A DNA stretch of 64,000 bases from Streptomyces sp. CB09001 (lineage in GTDB: Bacteria > Actinomycetota > Actinomycetes > Streptomycetales > Streptomycetaceae), in NCBI RefSeq assembly GCF_003369795.1, contig NZ_CP026730.1, positions 6,129,001 through 6,193,000 of the forward strand. The letters run 5' to 3'. The position numbers and the translations under genes are program-made. The notes beneath the pieces were generated by a model, which worked only from the letters and a program-made list of their open reading frames with translations, did no database searches and had not been told where the DNA came from. This document shows positions 17,364-26,635 of the stretch, piece after piece (position 1 is the first letter of the stretch; every line of letters starts with the position of its first letter).

Positions 17364-20246
17364 ATGGGCGACATGGCCGTGACGGAGGCAGGGCGGGCCG
17401 GGACGCCGACGGCGTCCGTCCCCGTCGGGCTCGCGGCCGTCTTCCTGCCCGCACCACTGCCCCGCGAGGGACGGATCGCCTTCTGGGACCCCGACGGCGG
17501 GCCGGTCGACGCGGCCCCGGACTCGGGGGAGCCGGCGGAGTTGACGGTCGTCCGCCCGCACGGCACCGGGGTGCGGCGCGGGACCGCGCCCGCGCTGTCG
17601 CTGCCGCTCGCCGAGGCGCTGCCCCACCTGGTGCGCGCCCGGCACGACCGGGCCGCCCACCCGGCCACCGCCTGCTGGGGCGCGGCGGCCCTGCACGCCC
17701 TGCGGCTCACCGCGCGCGGCCGGCTGCTGCCCGGCCTCACCGCGACCGGTCACGACGCCTGGCGGGCCGGTCCCCTCGACCCCGACGACATCGCGCACCT
17801 GCGCGCGGTGGCCGCCGCCCTGCCGCCGGAGGGCCACGCGGTTCCGCTCGACGGCCCCGGACCGATCCGGCTGCCGGAGCCGGAAGCGCTGGTCCGCGCC
17901 TTCCTGGACGCCGTCGCCGACACCCTGCCCCGCACCCCGGCCGCGCCCCACGCCTCAGGGCGGCCGTTCGCCGCACCTGAGGGCCGGCGCCTGCCCGACG
18001 CCCACGACTGGGCCGCGGAGGTCGCCGCCGGCATGGACGCGGGGGTGCGGATCTCGCTGCGCCTGGACCTGTCGGCGTACGACCTGTTCGACCGGGAGGG
18101 GGCGGGGACCCTGGGGAGCGGAAGCGGCGTCGCCGCCGCGCGCAACGCCGGCGCGGCCGTCGTCCAGGTGCACAGTCTCGCGGACCCCACCCTCGTGGCC
18201 GACGCGGCGGACCTGTGGTCGGGGGTGGCCGACACGGCGTTCGGCGCCCGCGCGCGCGTGGACACCGCCCTGGCGGTGCGCCGCGCGGCGCGGGTCTGGC
18301 CGCCGCTGGACCGGCTCACCGAGCAGGACGTGCCCGACGTGCTCGCCCTGTCCGAGGACGAGGTCACCGACCTGCTGGGGGTGGCGGCCGGCCGGCTGGC
18401 CGCCGCGGGGGTCGCCGTGCACTGGCCGCGCGACCTGGCCCAGGACCTCACCGCGACCGCGGTGATCAGGACCGCGCCCGGTTCCGCGACCGACGGCACG
18501 GGCTTCTTCGAGAGCGAGGACCTCCTCCAGTTCCGCTGGCAGCTCGCGATCGGCGGCGATCCGCTCACCGAGGCCGAGATGGACACCCTCGCCGAGGCCC
18601 ACCGCCCGGTCGTCCGCCTCCGCGACCGCTGGGTGCTGGTCGACCCGGGGCTCGTCCGCCGGGCCCGCAAGCGCGACCTGGGCCTGCTCGACCCGGTCGA
18701 CGCCCTCGCCGTAGCCCTCACCGGCAGCGCGGAGGCCGACGGCGAGACGGTCGACGTGGTGCCCGTCGGCGCGCTCGCCGCCCTGCGCGACCGGCTCACC
18801 GCGGGGGTGCGCCCCGCCGAACCGCCTCCCGGCCTGCACGCCACCCTCCGCGACTACCAGTCGCGCGGCCTGGCCTGGCTCGACCTCATGACCTCGCTCG
18901 GCCTCGGCGGCTGCCTCGCCGATGACATGGGCCTCGGCAAGACCGTCACCGTCATCGCCCTGCACCTGAGGCGCGCCCGCACCGAACCGACCCTCGTGGT
19001 CTGCCCCGCCTCCCTCCTGGGGAACTGGCAGCGGGAGATCAACCGGTTCGCGCCCGGCGTCCCGGTCCGTCGCTTCCACGGCCCCGACCGCACCCTCGAC
19101 GACCTGACGGGCGGCTTCGTCCTCACCACCTACGGCACCATGCGGTCCGCCGCCACGACCCTGGCCGAGCAGCCCTGGGGCATGGTCGTCGCGGACGAGG
19201 CCCAGCACGTCAAGAACCCGTACTCGGCGACGGCGAAGGCCCTGCGCACGATCCCGTCCCCGGCGCGGGTGGCCCTGACCGGCACGCCCGTGGAGAACAA
19301 CCTCTCCGAGCTGTGGGCGCTGCTCGACTGGACCACCCCCGGGCTGCTCGGCCCCCTGAAGTCATTCCGGTCCCGGCACGCCCGTGCGGTGGAGAACGGC
19401 GAGGACGACCAGGCCGTGGAGCGCCTCGCCCGGCTGATCCGCCCCTTCCTGCTGCGCCGCAGGAAGTCCGACCCGGGCATCGTCCCCGAACTGCCGCCGA
19501 AGACCGAGACGGACCGCCCCGTCCCGCTCACCCGCGAGCAGGCCGCGCTGTACGAGGCGGTGGTGCGCGAGTCGATGCTCGCCATCGAGGAGGCCGAGGG
19601 CATGGGCCGCCGCGGCCTCGTCCTCAAGCTGCTGACCTCGCTGAAGCAGATCTGCGACCACCCCGCGCTGTTCCTGAAGGAGGAGCACTCGCCGGGCGGG
19701 GCCGACCGGATGACCGCCCGCTCGGGCAAACTCGCCCTGCTGGACGAACTGCTGGACACGGTGCTCGCGGAGGACGGCTCGGTGCTGGTCTTCACGCAGT
19801 ACGTCGGCATGGCCCGCCTCATCACCTCCCACCTGGCCGCCCGCGCGGTCCCCGTCGACCTGCTGCACGGCGGTACGCCGGTGCCGGAGCGCGAGCGGAT
19901 GGTGGACCGCTTCCAGAGCGGGGCGACTCCCGTGCTCGTCCTGTCCCTGAAGGCCGCCGGCACCGGCCTGAACCTCACCCGCGCCGGACACGTCGTGCAC
20001 TTCGACCGCTGGTGGAACCCGGCCGTGGAGGAACAGGCCACCGACCGCGCGTACCGCATCGGCCAGACCCAGCCGGTGCAGGTCCACCGGCTCATCACCG
20101 AGGGCACGGTCGAGGACCGCATCGCCGAGATGCTCCAGTCCAAGCGGGCCCTGGCCGACGCGATCCTCGGCTCCGGAGAGTCGGCCCTCACCGAACTGAC
20201 GGCACGTGAACTGTCCGACCTGGTGTCCCTGCGGAGGCCGTCATGA
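17364..20246 (+). CDS. SNF2-family DEAD/DEAH helicase
   Basis: The 960-residue protein is a SWI2/SNF2 ATPase. The N-terminal half matches the bacterial SNF2 helicase-associated region. The motor follows with motif I 'DDMGLGKT' near residue 521, motif II 'DEAQHVKN' near 611, 'LTGTPVENNLSELW', and in the second RecA domain 'VLVFTQYVGMARLI', 'KAAGTGLNLT' and 'RAYRIGQTQ'. It should translocate on double-stranded DNA; its cellular role is unknown. I chose the ATG at 17364 with GGGAGG 11 bases upstream. The reading frame is open further upstream only because it runs through the tandem repeat. It overlaps the SWIM gene by ATGA. Confidence 0.93.
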   Translation: MGDMAVTEAGRAGTPTASVPVGLAAVFLPAPLPREGRIAFWDPDGGPVDAAPDSGEPAELTVVRPHGTGVRRGTAPALSLPLAEALPHLVRARHDRAAHPATACWGAAALHALRLTARGRLLPGLTATGHDAWRAGPLDPDDIAHLRAVAAALPPEGHAVPLDGPGPIRLPEPEALVRAFLDAVADTLPRTPAAPHASGRPFAAPEGRRLPDAHDWAAEVAAGMDAGVRISLRLDLSAYDLFDREGAGTLGSGSGVAAARNAGAAVVQVHSLADPTLVADAADLWSGVADTAFGARARVDTALAVRRAARVWPPLDRLTEQDVPDVLALSEDEVTDLLGVAAGRLAAAGVAVHWPRDLAQDLTATAVIRTAPGSATDGTGFFESEDLLQFRWQLAIGGDPLTEAEMDTLAEAHRPVVRLRDRWVLVDPGLVRRARKRDLGLLDPVDALAVALTGSAEADGETVDVVPVGALAALRDRLTAGVRPAEPPPGLHATLRDYQSRGLAWLDLMTSLGLGGCLADDMGLGKTVTVIALHLRRARTEPTLVVCPASLLGNWQREINRFAPGVPVRRFHGPDRTLDDLTGGFVLTTYGTMRSAATTLAEQPWGMVVADEAQHVKNPYSATAKALRTIPSPARVALTGTPVENNLSELWALLDWTTPGLLGPLKSFRSRHARAVENGEDDQAVERLARLIRPFLLRRRKSDPGIVPELPPKTETDRPVPLTREQAALYEAVVRESMLAIEEAEGMGRRGLVLKLLTSLKQICDHPALFLKEEHSPGGADRMTARSGKLALLDELLDTVLAEDGSVLVFTQYVGMARLITSHLAARAVPVDLLHGGTPVPERERMVDRFQSGATPVLVLSLKAAGTGLNLTRAGHVVHFDRWWNPAVEEQATDRAYRIGQTQPVQVHRLITEGTVEDRIAEMLQSKRALADAILGSGESALTELTARELSDLVSLRRPS

Positions 20247-22744
20247 CCCCCCGGCCCGCCGACGAGGCCCGCCGCGCCCTGCGGGAGGCACGCGAGCGCG
20301 GCGAGGTCACGGCCGCGGATGCGGACGGCGGGCTCGCGTCGACGCCGACGCCGACGGCATCGTCTCCGCCACCGACGGAGCCTGGGGCGGAGCCGGGCGC
20401 GGAGTCGGCACGGGGCCAGGAAGGGGACCAGGACCAGGAAGGGGACCAGGACCGGAAGCCGCCGGAGCACACCCGGCCGCGCCCCGGAGACGTCGCCCGT
20501 GCCGCGCTGCGCAGCGCACTGACCGCGCGGCGGAGGGAAGCCCACACTCCCGCGGACGCCGCCGACGCCCCGGGCACCCCCGTCGCCCCGGGCGTCCAGG
20601 ACACCCCTGGCACCCCGGATATCCCGGACATCCCTGGTACCCCGGACACATCCAAGGCTGATCCGGGAGATCGTCCGGGCGCGACGGCGCACCAGCCCGA
20701 CGGCACGCCCGAGCCGACCGCCCCTACGGCCCCTGCCGCCTCCACCGGGCCGACCGCCTTTACGGATCCCACCGGGTCGACCGTCCCGCCCGTTCCCGAC
20801 GGGGTGTGCCTCCCCGGATCCGGTGACGCGGGTGGCGGCCGACCGGCGGATGTGGCGCGTGAGGCGTTGCGGGCGGCTCGTCGACAGGCGAAGGCGGACG
20901 CGGCGGCCCAGGGCGCGTCCGCCCAGGGCGCCGCGCACGCGCGGCGGTCGTCCGGTCCCGCCGGTCGTCAGCGGCGGACGGGCGGTCCGGGCACCGCCGA
21001 CGCCCGAGCCCGCGCCGTACGGGACTTCGCCGCGGACGCGTTCCGGCTCCCCCCGGAGGCGGACCCGGCCGAAGAGGCCCTGCCCGCAGGGGAACAGGCC
21101 GATGCACCCTCCGCCGAGGGCGGGGCCACGGCCCCGGCCGAGCCCGACCCGTCGCCCGGCGCGGCTTCCTCTCGGGACGGGTATGCGTCGGGTGTTGAAG
21201 ATCCGTCCGGCGGCGTCGGTCGGCCGAGGGAGCCCGAGGACGCGCGGGCGGCGCGTGGACGGGTGGGGGGTCCGGTCGCGCACGCGGAGTCCGGGCGGCC
21301 GCCCGGTGCGGGTTCTGCCGCCGGTTCCGATTCGGTGGTCCCCCGGGACGGCGACTCGACCGGCCCCGGAGGTTCGGCGTCCCCCGGCGGGCGGCCCGGG
21401 CAGCATGCGTCGGCGGCGCGTGGCCGGGCCGGCTCCGCCGCGCCGGCCGCGAAACCTCGCGCGCCCCGCTCGATGGCCGCCCCGGACCGTGACGGCGATC
21501 TCCGGCGCACCTTTCCCGCGCTGCCGCCCCGGGAGGCCGCGGACGAGGGCTTCGCCGGTACCTGGTGGGGAAACGCCTGGGTGACCGCGTTGGAGGAGGG
21601 CGCCCTGGACGCCGCCCGGCTGGAACGCGGGCGCGGATACGCCGAGCGCGGGCACGTCGACGCCATCACCGTGACGCCCGGGCTGGTCCTCGCCTACGTG
21701 CAGGGCAGCCGGGCCCGGCCATACCGGGTGCAGGTGCGGCTGCGTACGCTGGGCGACTCCGACTGGGACCGGTTCCTCGATGCCGCCGTCGAACGCCCCG
21801 GGCACATCGCGGCGCTGCTCGACAGGGAGCTTCCCCACTCCCTGGCCGACCTGGCCGACCGCGGCGTCCCGCTGCTCCCCGGACCCGGCGACCTGACCCC
21901 CCAGTGCAGCTGCCCCGACTCCGGGCACCCCTGCAAGCACGCCGCCGCCCTGTGCTACCAGACGGCACGTCTGCTCGACGCCGACCCTTTCGTCCTGCTG
22001 CTGCTCCGCGGCCGGGGCGAACACGCGCTGCTCGACGCCCTGTCCCGGCGGAACGCGGCCCGCGCGGCACGCGCGGCGCAGGAACGCGGCCCGGCGCCGC
22101 TGCCCGGCGTCCGGGCCGGTGAGGCGCTCACCTCGCGTGCTCTGCCGCCCCTCCCGGCGCCGTTGCCCGCGCCCCCGCACCCCGAACAGCCGCCGGCCTA
22201 CCCGGCCGCCCCGGGCGGCCCCGACCCCTTCGCGCTGGACCAGCTGGCCACCGACGCGGCCGCCCGCGCCCACGCCCTGCTCACCACGGGGCGGGACCCG
22301 GTCGGTGGACTGACGCTGTGGCAGGACGCCGTCCGGCTCGCCGCCGCGCGTCCCGGCGCCGGCCTCACCGTGGGCACCCGGGCGCTCTACGCGTCCCTCG
22401 CCTCGGCCGCCGGAAGGGACACGGCTGAGCTGGCGCGGGCCGTAGCCGCCTGGCGGCAGGGCGGGTCGGAGGGCCTCGACGTCCTGGAGGAGCCCTGGGA
22501 CCCGCCGGCCGGCCGTTTCGACCGGGCCCGCCCCCTGCTGCTCTCCGCCGACCTCCCCGCCTTCCGCCCCTGGCGCAACCGCCTCACCCACCCGCGCGGC
22601 CATGTCCAGCTCAGACTCGGCCGGACAGGGCTCTGGTACGCCTACGAGTCGGAGCCCGGCCGCGAGGACTGGTGGCCGCGCGGCACTCCCGACCTCGACC
22701 CGGTCGGCGCCCTGACCGGCCTGGGCACCCGAGTCGATCTCTGA
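20243..22744 (+). CDS. SWIM zinc-finger protein partnered with the SNF2 helicase
   Basis: The 833-residue protein has a SWIM zinc finger 'CSCPDSGHPCKH' at about residues 554-565, followed by a conserved helical C-terminal part ('WRQGGSEGLDVLEEPWDPPA'). Between residues about 25 and 410 lies a long Pro/Gly/Ala/Thr-rich segment, probably disordered, with short internal repeats ('DQEGDQDQEGDQD', 'PGTPDIPDIPGTPD'). The globular family domain begins near 'RTFPALPPREAADEGFAGTW'. SWIM proteins are found next to SNF2 helicases in many actinobacteria, and the ATGA overlap implies a fixed protein ratio. DNA or protein binding is inferred. Confidence 0.88.
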   Translation: MTPRPADEARRALREARERGEVTAADADGGLASTPTPTASSPPPTEPGAEPGAESARGQEGDQDQEGDQDRKPPEHTRPRPGDVARAALRSALTARRREAHTPADAADAPGTPVAPGVQDTPGTPDIPDIPGTPDTSKADPGDRPGATAHQPDGTPEPTAPTAPAASTGPTAFTDPTGSTVPPVPDGVCLPGSGDAGGGRPADVAREALRAARRQAKADAAAQGASAQGAAHARRSSGPAGRQRRTGGPGTADARARAVRDFAADAFRLPPEADPAEEALPAGEQADAPSAEGGATAPAEPDPSPGAASSRDGYASGVEDPSGGVGRPREPEDARAARGRVGGPVAHAESGRPPGAGSAAGSDSVVPRDGDSTGPGGSASPGGRPGQHASAARGRAGSAAPAAKPRAPRSMAAPDRDGDLRRTFPALPPREAADEGFAGTWWGNAWVTALEEGALDAARLERGRGYAERGHVDAITVTPGLVLAYVQGSRARPYRVQVRLRTLGDSDWDRFLDAAVERPGHIAALLDRELPHSLADLADRGVPLLPGPGDLTPQCSCPDSGHPCKHAAALCYQTARLLDADPFVLLLLRGRGEHALLDALSRRNAARAARAAQERGPAPLPGVRAGEALTSRALPPLPAPLPAPPHPEQPPAYPAAPGGPDPFALDQLATDAAARAHALLTTGRDPVGGLTLWQDAVRLAAARPGAGLTVGTRALYASLASAAGRDTAELARAVAAWRQGGSEGLDVLEEPWDPPAGRFDRARPLLLSADLPAFRPWRNRLTHPRGHVQLRLGRTGLWYAYESEPGREDWWPRGTPDLDPVGALTGLGTRVDL

Positions 22745-22775
22745 ACGGCTCCGACCGCCGGCCGCGAAGTGGGCA

Positions 22776-22802
22776 TTGTCTTCCGCCTGTCGGATGTATA
22801 GC
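22776..22802 (+). promoter_or_regulatory. Possible promoter of the hydroxyproline operon
   Basis: TTGTCT (22776-22781) and TATAGC (22797-22802) resemble -35 and -10 boxes with a 15-bp spacer, which is short. The candidate operator at 22812-22830 begins about 10 bp downstream, where a repressor would block initiation. Confidence 0.35.
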
Positions 22803-22811
22803 CTCACTCAT

Positions 22812-22830
22812 GGCATGTGACATTGCACAG
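22812..22830. promoter_or_regulatory. Operator A: candidate GntR (FadR-type) site before the hydroxyproline operon
   Basis: GGCATGTGACATTGCACAG contains the dyad TGTG-N6-CACA. It matches 16 of 19 bases of the site upstream of the collagenase (30430-30448) and 14 of 19 of the site upstream of the GntR gene (31263-31281, minus strand). Confidence 0.65.
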
Positions 22831-22857
22831 CGAGGTGCGTGCACGGAGGAGGAGCCG

Positions 22858-24024
22858 TTGACCCTGAAGGTCGTCGTCGTGGGCGCGGGAGTCGTCGGGG
22901 CCGCCTGTGCCTTCCACGCCGTCTCGGCGGGCATGGACGTCACGGTCACCGACCGCGGACCCGTCGGCGCCGGGACGACCAGCCGCGGAGAGGGCAACGT
23001 CCTCCTCTCCGACAAGGAGCCCGGCCCGGAACTCGCCCTGGCACAGCTGAGCCGCACCTTGTGGGACGAGGCCGGCCGGGAGCTCGGACCGGACTCCTTC
23101 GAACTGGAGGCCAAGGGCGGCCTGGTGGTCGCGAGCGGTGCCGAGAACCTCGCGGCTCTCCAGGAGTTCGCCGCCCGGCAGGAGGCAGCCGGCGTCCGCG
23201 TCGAGCAGGTCGACCGGGTGCGGGACCTCGAACCCCACCTTGCGCCCGACATCCCCGGCGGCGTCCACTACCCGCAGGACGCGCAGGTGCAGCCGGTGCT
23301 GGCGGCGGCGGCGCTGCTGCGGGCCGCCGTACGGCGCGGCGCGCGCTTCCACCAGGGCGAGGTCGCCGGGGCGTTGACCGGCCGGGACGGCAGCGTGACC
23401 GGTGTCCGGACGGCCGCCGGTGACGTGCTGCCCGCCGACGCCGTCGTCAACGCCGCCGGGACCTGGGGCGGTGAGGTCGGACGGCGGCTCGGCGCCCCCG
23501 TCGAGGTGCTGCCGCGCCGCGGCTTCGTCCTGGTGACCGAACCGCTGCCGCCGATGGTCCGGCACAAGGTCTACTCCGCCGACTACGTCGCCAACGTGGC
23601 CTCCTCCGACGCCGGACTGGAGACCTCGTGCGTCGTGGAGGGCACGCGCGGCGGCACGATCCTCATCGGCGCCAGCCGGGAACGCGTGGGCTTCGACACC
23701 ACGATGAACACCGCCGTGGTCGCACGGCTCGCGGCCCGGGCGTGCCGGCTCTTCCCCTTCCTGCGCGGAGTCCATCTGATGCGCGCCTACCGCGGGTTCC
23801 GGCCGTACTGCCCCGACCACCTGCCGGTGGTGGGCCCCGACCCGCGGGTGCCGGGCGTCGTCCACGCGTGCGGCCACGAGGGGGCGGGCATCGGCCTCGC
23901 CCCCGCCACCGGCGCGCTGGTGACGGCCCACCTGCTCGGCCGGCCCTGGCGCGGCGCCGACCCGGCCGCCCACACCGCCCTTCTCCCCGACCGCTTCCTC
24001 ACCCCCGGAGGTGCGCCCCAGTGA
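22858..24024 (+). CDS. FAD-dependent D-hydroxyproline dehydrogenase, DAO-type subunit
   Basis: The 388-residue protein is a DAO-fold FAD oxidase/dehydrogenase with GAGVVG at residues 9-14, 'GTTSRGEGNVLLSD', 'NAAGTWGGEVGRRLG' and the C-terminal 'GHEGAGIGLAPATG'. DAO proteins paired with a small 2Fe-2S protein and a BFD-containing flavoprotein make up heterotrimeric D-hydroxyproline dehydrogenases. The start is the TTG at 22858, with a strong GGAGGAGG just before it; the in-frame ATG at 22810 has no ribosome binding site and overlaps the operator. It is the first gene of a tightly coupled five-gene operon. Confidence 0.85.
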   Translation: MTLKVVVVGAGVVGAACAFHAVSAGMDVTVTDRGPVGAGTTSRGEGNVLLSDKEPGPELALAQLSRTLWDEAGRELGPDSFELEAKGGLVVASGAENLAALQEFAARQEAAGVRVEQVDRVRDLEPHLAPDIPGGVHYPQDAQVQPVLAAAALLRAAVRRGARFHQGEVAGALTGRDGSVTGVRTAAGDVLPADAVVNAAGTWGGEVGRRLGAPVEVLPRRGFVLVTEPLPPMVRHKVYSADYVANVASSDAGLETSCVVEGTRGGTILIGASRERVGFDTTMNTAVVARLAARACRLFPFLRGVHLMRAYRGFRPYCPDHLPVVGPDPRVPGVVHACGHEGAGIGLAPATGALVTAHLLGRPWRGADPAAHTALLPDRFLTPGGAPQ

Positions 24025-24275
24025 GCGAGATCGTCGTCGACGGCGAGCCCCTGCCGTTCGTCGAGGGCCAGACCGTCGCCGCGGCCCTCGTGGCCACGGG
24101 CCGGGTCGCCTGGCGCACCACCCGCGTCGGACACCGCCCGCGTGGCGTCTTCTGCGGCATCGGCGTCTGCTTCGACTGCCTCGTCACCGTGGACGGAGCC
24201 CGCGGGCAGCGCGCCTGCCTGGTGCCGGCCCGGCCCGGCATGACCGTCACGACCGGGGAGGGCGACGATGACTGA
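24021..24275 (+). CDS. (2Fe-2S)-binding subunit of D-hydroxyproline dehydrogenase
   Basis: This 84-residue Fer2_4-type protein has the ligand pattern Cys-x4-Cys-x2-Cys ('FCGIGVCFDC') with a fourth Cys in 'RGQRACLVPA'. It probably passes electrons between the two flavin subunits. The GTG start overlaps the stop of the DAO subunit, and its own end overlaps the next gene by 8 bp, which fits subunits of one enzyme. Confidence 0.88.
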   Translation: MSEIVVDGEPLPFVEGQTVAAALVATGRVAWRTTRVGHRPRGVFCGIGVCFDCLVTVDGARGQRACLVPARPGMTVTTGEGDDD

Positions 24276-25740
24276 GCCCCCGGACCTCGTCGTCGTCGGC
24301 GCCGGCCCGGCAGGCATGGCCGCCGCGGCCACGGCGCTGGCCGGTGGACTGCGCGTCGCCCTGCTGGACTCCGGAACCGCCCTCGGCGGCCAGTACTGGC
24401 GCCACCCGCCCGAGCACGCGCGAGCGGCCCTGCCGACCGACGACCTGCACCACGGACTGGACCGGTACCGCGCCCTGTGCGAGGCGCTGGCCGCGCACCG
24501 GACGGCGGGCCGGCTCGACCTGCGCCTGGGACATCACGCGTGGTCCGCGGTCCGCGAGGGCGACGGATTCGCGGTCCACGCGGTCGACCGCCGCGAGGCA
24601 CCGCGGGAGAGCGCCGTCGTCCTGCGGGCGCCGAGACTCCTGGTGGCCACCGGCGCCTACGACCGTCAACTGCCCTTCCCGGGATGGGACCTGCCCGGCG
24701 TGCTGACCGCCGGCGGGATGCAGGCCCTGCTCAAGGGCGGCGGAGTGGCGGCCGGGAGTCGCGTCGTGCTGGGCGGCACCGGCCCGTTCCTGCTGCCGGT
24801 CGCCGCCGGTCTCGCGGCGCGCGGCGTCGAGGTGGTCGCGGTGTGCGAGGCGGCCAGTCCGCGGGCCTGGCTGCGGCACCCCGGCCCGCTGCTGCGCAAC
24901 CCCGGCAAATGGGCCGAGGGAGCGGGGTACGCCGCCACGCTCGTGCGCCACCGCGTCCCGGTCAGCCCGCGCACGGCCATCGTCGCCGCGGAGGGCGGCG
25001 AACGCGTGACGTCGGTACGGATCGCCTCGCTGGCCGCGGACGGCAGCCCGCGCCCGGGCACGGAACGACGCGTCGAGGTCGACGCCGTCGGCGTCGGCTG
25101 GGGCTTCGCCCCCCAGCTAGACCTGCTCGCCCCCCTCGGCTGTTCCGTCACGGACTCGGCGGACGGCAACGCGGTGGTCGCGGTCGACGGGGGCCAGCGC
25201 ACCACCGTCCCCGGCCTCTACACGGCGGGGGAGACCTGCGGGGTGGGCGGGGCGGCACTCGCCGTGAACGAGGGCCGGCTGGCCGCGGCGTCGGTCCTCG
25301 CCGACTCCCGCGCCACCCTCGTACCCGCGACCAAGCCTCTGGCAGCGCTGCGTTCGGCGGTGGCCCGGCAACGCGCCTTCGCCCGGGCGATGGCGCTGGC
25401 CCACCCGATTCCTCCGGCCTGGTCCTCGTGGCTGACCGACGAGACCGTCGTGTGCCGCTGCGAGGAGGTGACCGCCGGTTCGATCCGGGCAGCGTGCGCC
25501 GACGGCGCACACGACCACCGGCAGATCAAGCAACTGACCCGGGCCGGCATGGGCTGGTGCCAGGGGCGGATGTGCGGACCCGCCGTGCACTGCCTCACGG
25601 CGCGGCGCCGGGCCTACGAGCCCGCGGAACGGCTCGTCGCGACGCCCGTCACCCTCGGAGCCCTCGCCGACCTCGACGAAGGCCCGCCGGCATCGGCGGC
25701 ATCGGCGGACAGCAGTGAAACCGACAAGGAGTGTCCATGA
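24268..25740 (+). CDS. FAD/NAD(P)-binding subunit of D-hydroxyproline dehydrogenase with BFD-like Fe-S domain
   Basis: The 490-residue flavoprotein has GAGPAG at residues 11-16, a second nucleotide-binding motif 'VLGGTGPFLLP' and 'GLYTAGETCGVGGAALAVNEG'. At the C-terminus there is a BFD-like [2Fe-2S] domain with 'CRCEEVT' near 395 and 'GWCQGRMC' near 433. This is the alpha-subunit type of heterooligomeric amino-acid dehydrogenases. In the hydroxyproline setting it would complete the enzyme that oxidises cis-4-hydroxy-D-proline to a pyrroline carboxylate. Related complexes act on other amino acids, but the next two genes favour hydroxyproline. Confidence 0.85.
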   Translation: MTEPPDLVVVGAGPAGMAAAATALAGGLRVALLDSGTALGGQYWRHPPEHARAALPTDDLHHGLDRYRALCEALAAHRTAGRLDLRLGHHAWSAVREGDGFAVHAVDRREAPRESAVVLRAPRLLVATGAYDRQLPFPGWDLPGVLTAGGMQALLKGGGVAAGSRVVLGGTGPFLLPVAAGLAARGVEVVAVCEAASPRAWLRHPGPLLRNPGKWAEGAGYAATLVRHRVPVSPRTAIVAAEGGERVTSVRIASLAADGSPRPGTERRVEVDAVGVGWGFAPQLDLLAPLGCSVTDSADGNAVVAVDGGQRTTVPGLYTAGETCGVGGAALAVNEGRLAAASVLADSRATLVPATKPLAALRSAVARQRAFARAMALAHPIPPAWSSWLTDETVVCRCEEVTAGSIRAACADGAHDHRQIKQLTRAGMGWCQGRMCGPAVHCLTARRRAYEPAERLVATPVTLGALADLDEGPPASAASADSSETDKECP

Positions 25741-26633
25741 GCGAGACCCGCAAGCCCTGGCACGGCGTCATCGTCGCCACCAGCCTGCCGTTCGACGACG
25801 ACCTCTCGGTCGACTTCGGCGCGTACGGCGAGAGCGTCGCCCACCTCGCCGCCCAGGGGATGCACGGCGTCGCGCCGAACGGATCGCTGGGCGAGTACCA
25901 GACCCTCACGTACGAGGAGCGCGACCGCGTCGTCGAGACCGCCGTAGCGAACGCCCCCGAAGGCTTCACCGTCATGCCGGGCGTCGGCGCCTACGGCGGT
26001 CGCGAGGCCGAGCGGCACGCGAGGTTCGCCAAGGACGCGGGCTGCCAGGCCGTCATGTGCCTGCCGCCCAACGCCTACCGCGCCGACGACCGCGCGGTGC
26101 TCCAGCACTTCGAACGGGTGGCCTCGGTGGGCCTGCCCGTCACCGCCTACAACAACCCCATCGACACCAAGGTGGACCTGCGCCCCGACCTGCTGGCCAA
26201 GCTGCACGCCGAGGGGTACATCGTCGGCGTCAAGGAGTTCTCCGGCGACGTCCGGCGCTGCTACGAGATCTCCGAACTGGCCCCCGGCCTCGACCTCATG
26301 ATCGGCACCGACGACACCGTGCTCGAGGTCGCCCTCGCCGGCGCCAAGGGCTGGGTCGCCGGGTACCCGCAGGTCTTCCCCCGGGCCTGTCTCGCGCTGT
26401 ACGAGGCCTCCGTCCGGGGCGACCTGGAGACGGCGCTGCCGCTCTACCGCCAACTGCACCCGGTGCTGCGCTGGGACAGCAAGACGGAGTTCGTCCAGGC
26501 CATCAAGCTCGGCCAGGAGCTGACCGGCCGCCGCGGTGGTGCCTGCCGCCCGCCGCGACAGCCGCTCGGCCCCGAGACCGAGGCCGTCGTGCGCGCCGCC
26601 ACCCTGGCCCTCGTCGACGCCGGGGTGAACTGA
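25737..26633 (+). CDS. DapA-family deaminase (1-pyrroline-4-hydroxy-2-carboxylate deaminase-like)
   Basis: This is a 298-residue TIM-barrel enzyme of the DHDPS/N-acetylneuraminate lyase superfamily with 'GVAPNGSLGEYQTLTYEER', the Tyr in 'TAYNNP' and the Schiff-base Lys in 'IVGVKEFSGD'. In bacterial hydroxyproline catabolism such an enzyme converts the pyrroline product to 2-oxoglutarate semialdehyde with loss of ammonia. AAGGAG precedes the ATG at 25737; the GTG six bases upstream is too close to that site. It overlaps the dehydrogenase stop by ATGA. Other lyases of this superfamily cannot be excluded by motif alone. Confidence 0.85.
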   Translation: MSETRKPWHGVIVATSLPFDDDLSVDFGAYGESVAHLAAQGMHGVAPNGSLGEYQTLTYEERDRVVETAVANAPEGFTVMPGVGAYGGREAERHARFAKDAGCQAVMCLPPNAYRADDRAVLQHFERVASVGLPVTAYNNPIDTKVDLRPDLLAKLHAEGYIVGVKEFSGDVRRCYEISELAPGLDLMIGTDDTVLEVALAGAKGWVAGYPQVFPRACLALYEASVRGDLETALPLYRQLHPVLRWDSKTEFVQAIKLGQELTGRRGGACRPPRQPLGPETEAVVRAATLALVDAGVN

Positions 26634-26635
26634 CG

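Noticed and set aside
19130..22807. Very long minus-strand open frame opposite the helicase and SWIM genes
   Set aside because: High GC leaves antisense frames open. The translation is Gly/Arg/Pro-rich without any domain, while the plus strand encodes clear families.
22810..22857. ATG start at 22810 for the DAO-type dehydrogenase subunit
   Set aside because: It has no ribosome binding site and coincides with the candidate operator; the TTG at 22858 has GGAGGAGG in the right place and gives the usual N-terminus ahead of the FAD motif.
24268..25740. Assignment of the flavoprotein complex to sarcosine or octopine/nopaline oxidation
   Set aside because: The subunit types also occur in those enzymes, but the directly coupled hydroxyproline epimerase and DapA-family deaminase make hydroxyproline the better supported substrate.
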